The notes beneath the pieces are model-generated. The model saw only the letters and a program-made list of their open reading frames with translations. It was not told the origin of the DNA and ran no database searches. 9,541 bases of DNA from Candidatus Eiseniibacteriota bacterium (GTDB lineage Bacteria; Eisenbacteria; RBG-16-71-46; SZUA-252): assembly GCA_016880395.1 (NCBI GenBank), contig JAEHDN010000373.1:1-9541 (forward strand). Direction: 5' to 3'. The translations under genes were made by a program, and so were the position numbers. Position 1 is the stretch's first letter. Each line of letters starts with the position of its first letter. Positions 1-8,148 of the stretch are shown one piece after another.

Positions 1-1
1 C

Positions 2-505
2 CGCATACGAAAGGGTGGCTCGATGGAACAGGTGGTGATCCGGGGCATCGCCCACGATTCCGACGTGGCCAAGATCGCGCTCCTCGGCGTCCCTGACCGG
101 CCCGGGGTAGCGGCGGAGATCTTCCGCGCGGTCGGAGGGCAGGGGGTCAACGTCCGCATGATCGTCCAGGCGAGCGGATCGGACGGGAAGAACGACGTGA
201 CGTTCGCGGTCGGATCGCACGACGTACGCGGCGTCCTCCCGATCGTCGAGGACGTCCGGAAGCGAATCGGCGCACGCGCGTTCGTCTACGATCCCGACGT
301 GGCCATTCTCTCCGTCGTGGGGGAGGGGCTCGCCACGTCCGCCGGAACGGCGGGCGAGGTCTTCGCCGCGCTCGCGAAGGAGAATGTGAATATCGACATC
401 ATCAGCACGTCCTCGATCACGATCACCTGCATCGTGCGGAAGGATGACGTCGAGCGCGCGGTGAAGGCGCTCCACGCCGCGCTTCAGCTCGAGCAGGAAG
501 CCTAA
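2..505 (+). CDS. lysC: Aspartate kinase, C-terminal part (two ACT domains), cut by the left edge
   Basis: This is the regulatory tail of aspartokinase, the enzyme that phosphorylates aspartate in the first step of lysine, threonine and methionine synthesis. The frame is open from base 2 with no stop before the ATG at 23, so I read it as the end of a gene entering from the left. Two ACT domains are visible: one around AKIALLGVPDRPG and MIVQASGSDGKNDVTF, and a second around VAILSVVGEGL and IDIISTSSITITCIV. The tail DDVERAVKALHAALQLE is typical of the family. ACT pairs in aspartokinases bind lysine and/or threonine for feedback inhibition. Which effector acts here cannot be read from sequence. 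The catalytic kinase domain is outside the window. An independent ACT-only protein starting at 23 is the alternative. The gene is followed after 22 bases by tolA in the same direction, so the two are probably cotranscribed. Confidence 0.88.
   Translation, partial: RIRKGGSMEQVVIRGIAHDSDVAKIALLGVPDRPGVAAEIFRAVGGQGVNVRMIVQASGSDGKNDVTFAVGSHDVRGVLPIVEDVRKRIGARAFVYDPDVAILSVVGEGLATSAGTAGEVFAALAKENVNIDIISTSSITITCIVRKDDVERAVKALHAALQLEQEA
9..25 (+). promoter_or_regulatory. Candidate internal ribosome site and ATG for an aspartokinase beta subunit
   Basis: A purine-rich GAAAGGGTGG (9-18) lies four bases before an in-frame ATG at 23, whose product begins MEQVVIRGIAHDSDVAK. Aspartokinases of Bacillus (AK II), Corynebacterium and Thermus are known to make a separate beta subunit, the ACT pair alone, from an in-frame internal start just before the matching segment. 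The position fits that precedent, but the Shine-Dalgarno match is only moderate and its use is inferred. Confidence 0.4.
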
Positions 506-527
506 GCCCAAGGATGGGAGACCCCTC

Positions 528-1289
528 ATGGGGTGGACGGAGAAGCCGTCGGTGCTCCGGCGCGGCGCGGCCCCGCCGGACGAGCGCACGTCCGCGATCT
601 TCATCGCCGCGTCGTGCCTCCTCCACGCCGCCCTTCTCACCTTCTTCGTGACGGAGGCCCGCCCCGGGAAGGAGATCTCCCTTCCAGCGTCGGGTGGACC
701 TCAGCCTCGGACCCGGACCCAGCTCGTGCGCATCACGCCGCTCCGGTCGTTCCCGTCGGCGGAGGCGAGCGCGCCCGCGGCCGAGCCGGAGCGCGAGCGG
801 CCCAAGCCAGCGCTGATCAAGCGCTACACGCCAGGCGTGAAGGTCGTGGTCCGTCCCGAGCGCGGCGCCGCGAAGAGGCGCACCGCCGACGAGGCGAAGT
901 CGCCGGCACGCACCGTGACCGCCGCGCCACAGGCGGACACGAGCCCGCGCTGGTTTTCGGCCGACTCGACGCGCAGCACGAGCGTCGCGACCGACGGCGA
1001 TTTCCGCTTCGCCTATTACCTGGCGGCGATACGGAACAAGATCGGCTCGCGCTGGGTTCCTCCTCCGGGGATGGACGCTCGGGGAAGGCTCGTTCGGGCC
1101 ACGGTGTATTTCCGCATTCATCACGACGGCCAGATTTCGATCGCTTCCGTCGAGACCTCGTCGGGTTACGCTTTCTTCGATCAAACGGCGATGCGCGCGC
1201 TGCTCGCCGCCACCCCGCTCCCGCCGCTTCCAGCGGGATATACGGACGACTACCTGGGGGTCCACTTTGGGTTCGAATACCAGCAGTAG
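528..1289 (+). CDS. tolA: TolA/TonB-type energy transducer of the Tol-Pal system
   Basis: The 253-residue protein has the TonB/TolA plan: a short cytoplasmic tail, one membrane helix at about residues 22-41, a basic and proline/alanine-rich periplasmic linker (about 45-150), and a C-terminal TonB_C-like domain from about 157 (YLAAIRNKIGSRWVPPPG, then VETSSGYAFFDQTAMRALLAATPLPPLP). Within the helix Ser29 and His33 form the S-x3-H motif that TolA and TonB use to contact the TolQ/ExbB proton channel. It should carry proton-motive-force energy to TolB and Pal. The neighbours tolB, pal and cpoB favour TolA over a TonB for iron uptake, although the C-terminal fold reads more like TonB_C. The start is supported by AGGATGGGAG at 511-520, seven bases before the ATG. 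The last 23 bases overlap tolB. No tolQ or tolR is adjacent. Confidence 0.82.
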   Translation: MGWTEKPSVLRRGAAPPDERTSAIFIAASCLLHAALLTFFVTEARPGKEISLPASGGPQPRTRTQLVRITPLRSFPSAEASAPAAEPERERPKPALIKRYTPGVKVVVRPERGAAKRRTADEAKSPARTVTAAPQADTSPRWFSADSTRSTSVATDGDFRFAYYLAAIRNKIGSRWVPPPGMDARGRLVRATVYFRIHHDGQISIASVETSSGYAFFDQTAMRALLAATPLPPLPAGYTDDYLGVHFGFEYQQ

Positions 1290-2580
1290 CCGTCTCGCTC
1301 TCGCGCTTCTGCTCGTTCTCCCCGCCCTCCTGTGGCCGGGACGGGCCAGCACGCAAACGGACGTGCGCATCGGCGTCAAGGCGTCGGGCACGCTCAAGTC
1401 CCCGCTCCTCCTCGCGCGATTCCGGGCCGGGCCCGGTGCGGAAGGCGATGCGCGCGCGGCGCACGACGTCGTCCGACACGATTTCGACCTCTCCGGCGTC
1501 TTCGCGGTCAGCGATACGGAGCCGCTCACCGAGAAGCTCACCCCGAACCCCGCGGCACAGGGGAGCGTGCGCGTCGAGGGGATGGTCGAGGTGGCCGGGG
1601 CCGGCCTGCAGTTCACCGGCGAGGCGCTCGACATCGGGACCGCCGAGTCGGTGTTCAAGCGGACCTACCCGGCCACGCGGAGCGATCTGCGTCGCGCCAT
1701 GCATCGCTTCAACGACGACGTGATCGAGGCGCTGACCGGCGAGCGGGGCATCGCGGAGACCCGGATCGCGTTCGTCCGGCAGAGCGGCCGCCTGAAAGAG
1801 GTCTGGATCGCGGACTACGACGGCGAGAACGCGCGCCAGCTCACGCACGACAGCACGATCGCGCTCTCGCCCGCCTGGGCGCCCTGGGGCTCGGAGATCG
1901 CGTTCACGACGTTCAAGCGGGGCAATCCCGATCTCTACCTCTTCGACCTGGGGCGCGGGGCGTCGTATCCCTTCTCGACGCGGCCCGGTCTCAACACCGC
2001 TCCATGCTATTCGCCCGACGGAAAGTGGATCGCCTGCACGCTGTCGCGGGACGGGAACGCGGAGATCTACCTCGTGAGCCGGGACGCGCAGACGGCGCGG
2101 CGGCTCACGCGGAACCAGCGGATCGACTCATCCCCCTCCTTCAGCCCGACGGGGAACCAGATCGCATTCACGTCCGACCGCTCCGGCTCGCCCCAGGTCT
2201 ACGTCATGGACGTCGAGGGCTCGAACCAGCGGCTCCTCACCCTCGAGGGGAGGTACAACGACTCGCCGCAGTGGTCCCCGAAGGGCGATCGCATCGTGTA
2301 CGCGTCGCGCCACGACGCGGTCTTCGACGTGATCGTGATGGACGCCAACGGGCAGAACTCCGTCCAGGTCACCTTCCAGGCAGGGCACAACGAGAACCCC
2401 CGCTGGTCGGCCGATGGGAGGAAGATCTACTTCAGCTCGAGCCGCTCCGGCCGCCGGCAGCTCTACCTCATGAACCCGGACGGGAGCGACGTCGTGCAGC
2501 TCACCAAGGGGGGCGAGAGCTTCAACCCGGCCGCGGGTCCGAGGGCTCGGAAGCGCACCCAGGCGGCGGGACCGGGTTGA
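1267..2580 (+). CDS. tolB: Tol-Pal system periplasmic beta-propeller protein TolB
   Basis: TolB is the periplasmic member of Tol-Pal. It binds Pal and is released by TolA during outer-membrane constriction at division. The 437-residue product has a signal peptide (hydrophobic run about 10-24, cleavage probably near Ala27), a TolB N-terminal domain (about 30-155) and a six-bladed propeller from about 160. Its PD40-type repeats are PAWAPWGSEIAFTTF, PCYSPDGKWIACTLS, PSFSPTGNQIAFTSD, PQWSPKGDRIVYASR and PRWSADGRKIYFSSS, with a first blade at AETRIAFVRQSG. Length matches the family (about 430). The start is a TTG at 1267 inside the 3' end of tolA. It is preceded by CTGGGGG ending at 1260, and no ATG or GTG in frame would leave the signal peptide intact, so TTG with translational coupling is my choice. 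The C-terminal tail is basic (PRARKRTQ) and somewhat unusual. Confidence 0.93.
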   Translation: MGSNTSSSRLALALLLVLPALLWPGRASTQTDVRIGVKASGTLKSPLLLARFRAGPGAEGDARAAHDVVRHDFDLSGVFAVSDTEPLTEKLTPNPAAQGSVRVEGMVEVAGAGLQFTGEALDIGTAESVFKRTYPATRSDLRRAMHRFNDDVIEALTGERGIAETRIAFVRQSGRLKEVWIADYDGENARQLTHDSTIALSPAWAPWGSEIAFTTFKRGNPDLYLFDLGRGASYPFSTRPGLNTAPCYSPDGKWIACTLSRDGNAEIYLVSRDAQTARRLTRNQRIDSSPSFSPTGNQIAFTSDRSGSPQVYVMDVEGSNQRLLTLEGRYNDSPQWSPKGDRIVYASRHDAVFDVIVMDANGQNSVQVTFQAGHNENPRWSADGRKIYFSSSRSGRRQLYLMNPDGSDVVQLTKGGESFNPAAGPRARKRTQAAGPG

Positions 2581-2605
2581 CCGTCCGGGGGGTGTGTGGT
2601 ACGGT
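2577..2605 (+). promoter_or_regulatory. Candidate sigma-70-type promoter for pal-cpoB
   Basis: TTGACC at 2577-2582 and TACGGT at 2600-2605 are separated by exactly 17 bases, with a TG two bases above the -10 (extended -10 style, TGGTACGGT). The -35 overlaps the tolB stop codon. Transcription would begin near 2612 and give a leader of about 48 bases before the pal ATG. The intergenic gap of 79 bases, large for this tight operon, supports a secondary promoter. Confidence 0.5.
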
Positions 2606-2659
2606 GGCGAAGTCTGGAAGTTATTGGGGCTCAACACAATGAACCAAGGAGGACCTCAT

Positions 2660-3190
2660 ATGCGCCGAACGCCAAGGATTGCGACGCTGGCCCTTGCCAC
2701 GCTGCTGGCGGGGATGCTGGTGGCACTCGGATGCTCCTCGCGCAAGCAGGTCACGACGGCGGAAACCACGCCTCCTCCCGCTCCTCCCACGGAGACCGAG
2801 ACGGCCCCGCCGCCGCCGTCCGCGCCACCGCCTTCCGAGACGACCACGGAGCCGCAGGCCAGCGCGCTCCAGGACGCCTTCTTCGACTTCGACGCGGCCG
2901 ACCTTCGCGCCGACGCCAAGTCGGCGCTCGAGAACAACGGCAAGTACCTCGAGCGGGCCGGCAGCGCATCGGTCGTGATCGAGGGGCACTGCGATGAGCG
3001 CGGCTCGGTGGAGTACAACCTCGCGCTCGGCGAGCGCCGTGCCCGTGCCGCGAAGGATTTCCTGGTGAGCTACGGTATTCCGGCCACTCGGCTCACGACG
3101 ATCTCCTACGGCAAGGAGCGCCCCTTCGACGCCGGGCACGACGAGAGCGCCTGGGCGAAAAATCGCAGGGCGCACTTCGTGTCGAAGTGA
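2660..3190 (+). CDS. pal: Peptidoglycan-associated lipoprotein Pal
   Basis: Pal is an outer-membrane lipoprotein that grips peptidoglycan through an OmpA-type domain and binds TolB. The 176-residue product has a lipoprotein signal ending VALGC, with Cys25 as the lipidated residue and Ser26 after it, compatible with outer-membrane sorting. A Pro/Thr/Glu-rich linker covers about 33-66. The OmpA domain runs about 70-176, with FFDFDAADLR, IEGHCDERGSVEYNLALGERRA and ISYGKERP, and the terminal KNRRAHFV. Asp112 and Arg127 align with the two diaminopimelate-binding residues known from OmpA (D271 and R286). The ATG at 2660 is chosen over upstream in-frame codons because of a perfect AAGGAGG at 2646-2652, seven bases away, and because it puts a normal lipoprotein signal at the N terminus. 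The stop codon overlaps the cpoB start by one base. Confidence 0.95.
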   Translation: MRRTPRIATLALATLLAGMLVALGCSSRKQVTTAETTPPPAPPTETETAPPPPSAPPPSETTTEPQASALQDAFFDFDAADLRADAKSALENNGKYLERAGSASVVIEGHCDERGSVEYNLALGERRARAAKDFLVSYGIPATRLTTISYGKERPFDAGHDESAWAKNRRAHFVSK

Positions 3191-3933
3191 TGCTCCGACG
3201 CGCCGCGCTGCCCGCGCTCGCGCTCGCCATGGCCATGGCCCTGTCGAGCTGCGCACCGGGCGGCTACTACAACACCAGCCAATCGGCGCTCGACAGCCTC
3301 CTCACGAGCCAGGCCCAGCTCGCGAAGCGGATCGACGCAATGGAGAGGAAGCTGGACGCGACGCGGGAAGGGATCGCCGCCACCCGCGCCACCAACGACA
3401 CACGTCTCCTCGAGATCAGCCAGCACCTCGACGTGTTGGACGGAAAGATCGACGACTCGGGCGCGCGGTTCAAGAACCTCAGCATGAAGCTCGACACGGT
3501 GAAGAAGCAGATCGCAGACAGCACGCGGGCCGCCGGGGCGCGGGACACGACGGGCACACTCGATGCTGAGGCCATGTACCAGGCGGCCTACTCCGACATC
3601 GCCGCCGGGCGCTACAATCTCGCGCGCGAATCGTTCCAGACGTACCTGCGCCTCTATCCGGACTCCGACGTCGCGGACAACGCGCAGTACTGGATCGGCG
3701 AGTCGTACTACGGGACTGGGGACTTCGCGAACGCGATCGTCGAGTTCCAGAAGGTGATCGACAAGTATCCCAAGGGGGACAAGGTCCCGGCGGCCATGTT
3801 CAAGCTAGGCCTCTCCCAGGCGCGCGTGAAGCAGACCGCCGAGTCGCAGAAGACCTACCGCGCGCTGATCCAGAAGTACCCGAAGAGCCCCGAAGCCGCG
3901 CTCGCCAAGGAGCGGCTCAACCCGAAGTCGTAG
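3190..3933 (+). CDS. cpoB: Tol-Pal accessory protein CpoB (YbgF), predicted lipoprotein
   Basis: CpoB links Tol-Pal to peptidoglycan synthesis during outer-membrane constriction in E. coli. The 247-residue product has a lipoprotein signal ending ALSSC (Cys21), a polar alpha-helical region likely to form a coiled coil (about 30-115, QAQLAKRIDAMERKLDATREG and later LDTVKKQIADST), and three TPR-like repeats from about 126 (YQAAYSDIAAGRYNLARESF; AQYWIGESYYGTGDFANAIV; AAMFKLGLSQARVKQTAESQ). That is the layout of the tol_pal_ybgF family. The ATG at 3190 shares its A with the pal TGA (TGATG), so translation is probably coupled; a GTG one codon earlier would also work. The characterised E. coli protein is soluble and periplasmic, whereas this one should be anchored to a membrane. 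Confidence 0.9.
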   Translation: MLRRAALPALALAMAMALSSCAPGGYYNTSQSALDSLLTSQAQLAKRIDAMERKLDATREGIAATRATNDTRLLEISQHLDVLDGKIDDSGARFKNLSMKLDTVKKQIADSTRAAGARDTTGTLDAEAMYQAAYSDIAAGRYNLARESFQTYLRLYPDSDVADNAQYWIGESYYGTGDFANAIVEFQKVIDKYPKGDKVPAAMFKLGLSQARVKQTAESQKTYRALIQKYPKSPEAALAKERLNPKS

Positions 3934-3934
3934 C

Positions 3935-3949
3935 GCCGCGCAGCGCGGC
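3935..3949. terminator. GC-rich hairpin between convergent cpoB and the methyltransferase gene
   Basis: GCCGCGC (3935-3941) and GCGCGGC (3943-3949) form a perfect inverted repeat around a single A, giving about a six-pair stem with a three-base loop. It lies two bases after the cpoB stop within the 36-base gap between convergent genes. No U-tract follows on either strand, so it may act as a weak bidirectional or factor-assisted terminator, or merely protect 3' ends. Confidence 0.3.
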
Positions 3950-3969
3950 CGCGGCGGCCCGGCCCTGCC

Positions 3970-4716
3970 TCAGGCGGGGCGCCGCGCCGTCAGCGTGAGG
4001 ACGTGCCCGAACCGGCTCGCGCGAGCGTGCCGCTCGGGCGTATCGAGCCCGAGGCGTCGCGTGAGGGAGCGTCCCCACGGCAGGAACCACCATCCCACGA
4101 CCGGATTGTGCGCGCCGAACTCAGGCCCGGGGATGGCGGCTGCCGCGGCGAGGTCCCGAAAGCGCGCCTCGGTGAGATCGTCCTCGAAGCCGAAGATCCA
4201 CTTCCCGCGCCAGCGCGCGATCGTCTTGCCGGCGATGAAGGGGTAGTCCCGCGCGTTCGGCACCGTGACGAGCAGGAGCCCTCCCGGCTTCGTGACCCGC
4301 CACATCTCCGCGAGCAGCGCCGTCTTCCCCTCGTCGGTGAAGTGCTCGATCACCCCTCCGTTCCAGACCACGTCGAACGCGCCGTCCCGGAAGGCCATGC
4401 GGAGCCCGTTCATGCGAGCGTAGTCGGCCCCGAGGCCGAGCCGGTCGAAGTGCTCGCGCGCGAACCGGAGCGAGCGCTCGGCGAGGTCGACGAGCGTGAT
4501 GCTCGCGCCGAGCGAGGCGAGGAGTGCGCTGGTGGTGCCCGAGCCGCAGCCCACCTCGCAGATCGACCGGCCCGCCGGTGAGCCGATGGCCTCGAGGAGA
4601 TGCCGGTGATAGGCCTGGTAATCGGGCGCCCTGGGATCGATCGACCCGTAGGTGGCGGCGACCTTGTCCCAGACGCCCGCGATGTCCGGAGGCTGATACG
4701 GCTCGTCGGAAGCCAT
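3970..4716 (-). CDS. Class I SAM-dependent methyltransferase, substrate unknown
   Basis: The 248-residue product is a Methyltransf_11/25-type enzyme. Motif I is ICEVGCGSGTTS (Glu54 to Gly60, the SAM-binding glycine loop). The acidic end of strand 2 is ITLVDLAERSL, a post-motif segment is FDVVWNGGVIEHF, and the strand near WRVTKPGGLLLVTVPN matches the LkPGG motif of the family. The C-terminal third (KWIFGFEDDLTEARFRDLAAAA, then GWWFLPWGRSL) is rich in Trp and Phe and probably forms the substrate side. I cannot name the substrate. The ATG at 4716 is preferred over an ATG at 4809, because the extension would be low-complexity and would cover the clpB promoter and start. No Shine-Dalgarno is seen before 4716. 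The gene converges on cpoB and diverges from clpB with 92 bases between start codons. Confidence 0.8.
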   Translation of the reverse strand: MASDEPYQPPDIAGVWDKVAATYGSIDPRAPDYQAYHRHLLEAIGSPAGRSICEVGCGSGTTSALLASLGASITLVDLAERSLRFAREHFDRLGLGADYARMNGLRMAFRDGAFDVVWNGGVIEHFTDEGKTALLAEMWRVTKPGGLLLVTVPNARDYPFIAGKTIARWRGKWIFGFEDDLTEARFRDLAAAAAIPGPEFGAHNPVVGWWFLPWGRSLTRRLGLDTPERHARASRFGHVLTLTARRPA

Positions 4717-4726
4717 GCGGGGCCGG

Positions 4727-4755
4727 ATTCTGTCACCTCGCCGCTTGGCCTTCAA
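4727..4755 (-). promoter_or_regulatory. Possible promoter for the methyltransferase gene, near-leaderless
   Basis: On the minus strand TTGAAG (4755-4750) and CAGAAT (4732-4727) are spaced by 17 bases, each matching four of six consensus positions. Transcription would start about 3-5 bases before the ATG at 4716. That fits the absence of any ribosome-binding site there. The match is weak and this is a suggestion only. Confidence 0.28.
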
Positions 4756-4760
4756 GCGGC
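4740..4760. repeat. Perfect 8-5-8 inverted repeat over the clpB -35 region, candidate operator
   Basis: GCCGCTTG (4740-4747) and CAAGCGGC (4753-4760) are perfect inverted copies around a five-base spacer GCCTT. The repeat covers the -35 of the clpB promoter and the possible -35 of the divergent methyltransferase gene. It does not match CIRCE (HrcA) and its half-site spacing differs from HAIR (HspR), although the CTTG/CAAG core is shared with HAIR. Confidence 0.45.
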
Positions 4761-4772
4761 CGAGCGTATACT
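4745..4772 (+). promoter_or_regulatory. Candidate clpB promoter
   Basis: TTGGCC at 4745-4750 and TATACT at 4767-4772 are separated by 16 bases. The -10 matches five of six consensus positions, the best in the window. Transcription would start near 4779 and give a leader of about 30 bases. I see no good heat-shock sigma-32 type -10 (CCCCAT), so any heat control more likely works through the inverted repeat than through an alternative sigma factor. Confidence 0.5.
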
Positions 4773-4780
4773 CGAATCGG

Positions 4781-4800
4781 GCGCGGCAGGGCGCGGCAGG
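4781..4800 (+). repeat. Two tandem copies of a 10-base unit in the clpB leader
   Basis: GCGCGGCAGG occurs at 4781-4790 and again at 4791-4800, directly before CGAGGCCA and the clpB ATG at 4809. The second copy supplies part of the purine-rich ribosome-binding region (AGGCGAGG). It may be a recent slippage duplication. Confidence 0.6.
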
Positions 4801-4808
4801 CGAGGCCA

Positions 4809-7433
<2,625 letters not shown>

Positions 7434-7466
7434 GGCGATAGCTTCCGTGTTCCCTTCGCTTTCCGC

Positions 7467-7496
7467 TTGACGCTCCCATCCCCGCCGCCGTAGCGT
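7467..7496 (+). promoter_or_regulatory. Candidate promoter for the EIIA gene
   Basis: TTGACG at 7467-7472 and TAGCGT at 7491-7496 are 18 bases apart in the 131-base gap after clpB. Transcription would begin near 7503. The next gene starts at 7565, so the leader would be about 60 bases, with a small five-pair hairpin at 7505-7518. The hexamers closely resemble those before the lipoprotein gene at 8073-8101. Confidence 0.45.
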
Positions 7497-7564
7497 CGCG
7501 CGTCGCGCCGTCCGGCGCAGCCCCACCCCTGATGAGTGTCGCCCTCGGCCACCCGGGGTTGTCC

Positions 7565-8029
7565 ATGCAACTGTCCGAGCTGATCAACGAGAACGCGATC
7601 CGGATGTCGCTCGCGGCGCGCGACAAGGAGTCGTGCATCAAGGAGCTGGTCCAGCTCCTCGAGAGCGCGCACGGCGTGAACACGAAGGGGGAGATCCTCA
7701 GCAAGGTCCTCCAGCGTGAGTCGATGATGTCGACGGGGATCGGGAACGGCGTGGCGATCCCGCACGGGAAGACCAGGCTCCTCGATCATCTCGTGGCCGC
7801 CTGCGGGGTCGCCCCGGCGGGGATCGAATTCGACTCCATGGACGGGGAGCCCGCCACCCTCTTCATCCTCCTGGTCTCGCCCGAGACCCTCCGCGGACCT
7901 CACGTCAAGGCGCTCGCGAACGTATCCCGGCTCCTCAAGGAGGAATCGGTGCGGAACGCGCTTCGAACGAGCGCCACCCCGCAGGCCTTCATGGGCGTGC
8001 TGAAGGAGGCGGAGTCGCGATTTCTGTGA
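7565..8029 (+). CDS. PTS EIIA domain protein of the PtsN / fructose type
   Basis: The 154-residue protein is a stand-alone PTS_EIIA_2 domain. The signature GIGNGVAIPHGKTR carries the phosphorylated histidine, His67. The strands around FILLVSPETLRGPHVKALANVSRLLKEE match the second conserved block. In PtsN (EIIA-Ntr) relatives such proteins take phosphate from HPr/NPr and regulate other proteins instead of importing sugar. No EIIB or EIIC partner, HPr or rpoN is adjacent, so a regulatory role is an inference and a fructose-type transport role is not excluded. I start it at the ATG at 7565 because the family begins close to MQLSELI and GGGG at 7555-7558 is six bases upstream. An in-frame ATG at 7532 would add 11 residues without a ribosome site. 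The gene seems monocistronic, with its own promoter. Confidence 0.88.
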   Translation: MQLSELINENAIRMSLAARDKESCIKELVQLLESAHGVNTKGEILSKVLQRESMMSTGIGNGVAIPHGKTRLLDHLVAACGVAPAGIEFDSMDGEPATLFILLVSPETLRGPHVKALANVSRLLKEESVRNALRTSATPQAFMGVLKEAESRFL

Positions 8030-8072
8030 CCAAGTGCCCCGGGCCGCTCCGGGAGACCCCACCGACCGGCCC

Positions 8073-8101
8073 TTGACGGTTCCCCCCCGCCTTGCTAGCT
8101 T
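8073..8101 (+). promoter_or_regulatory. Candidate promoter for the propeller lipoprotein gene
   Basis: TTGACG at 8073-8078 and TAGCTT at 8096-8101 are spaced by 17 bases, five of six and four of six matches to consensus. The start point would be near 8108, leaving about a 41-base leader. A ten-base palindrome, CACGGCCGTG (8112-8121), lies just downstream and could be an operator, but one this short is expected by chance in such G+C-rich DNA. Confidence 0.55.
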
Positions 8102-8129
8102 TTCGCCACACCACGGCCGTGTCCCCCAG

Positions 8130-8147
8130 AAAGGAGTTTTCCCCTTT
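8130..8147 (+). promoter_or_regulatory. Ribosome-binding site inside a possible hairpin
   Basis: AAAGGAG (8130-8136) is the Shine-Dalgarno for the ATG at 8149, at an unusually long 12-base spacing. The bases in between can fold back: AAAGGAG pairs with CCCCTTT (8141-8147) across a TTTT loop, with six pairs and one A-C mismatch. That would mask the ribosome site. It could be a chance pairing or a translational switch. Confidence 0.4.
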
Positions 8148-8148
8148 T

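Noticed and set aside
423..1658. Long minus-strand open frame (411 codons) opposite lysC, tolA and tolB
   Set aside because: Arginine- and alanine-rich low-complexity translation with no recognisable motif, opposite three well-supported genes. It is typical of antisense frames in G+C-rich DNA.
533..1723. Plus-strand frame of 396 codons overlapping tolA and tolB
   Set aside because: Arg/Ala/Pro-rich shadow; both real genes in other frames have clear domains, signals and ribosome sites.
2594..2659. Longer Pal beginning at 2594 or 2639
   Set aside because: Both would bury the lipoprotein signal behind extra residues, and the perfect AAGGAGG serves the ATG at 2660.
4740..4760. CIRCE or HAIR heat-shock operator at clpB
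   Set aside because: The arms do not match TTAGCACTC, and the CTTG/CAAG half-sites are five bases apart instead of the thirteen of HAIR, so neither known site can be claimed.
4524..4808. N-terminal extension of clpB by 95 codons
   Set aside because: The extension is low-complexity, runs through the methyltransferase coding region and the clpB promoter, and ClpB proteins normally begin at MRFDKFT.
7493..7518. Tandem GCGTCGC repeats and a GCGCC/GGCGC hairpin in the EIIA leader
   Set aside because: Short and G+C-only; no riboswitch or attenuator arrangement and no coding leader peptide is seen.
8038..8053. Possible terminator hairpin CCCGG/CCGGG after the EIIA gene
   Set aside because: Only five pairs with no T-run; expected by chance in this composition.
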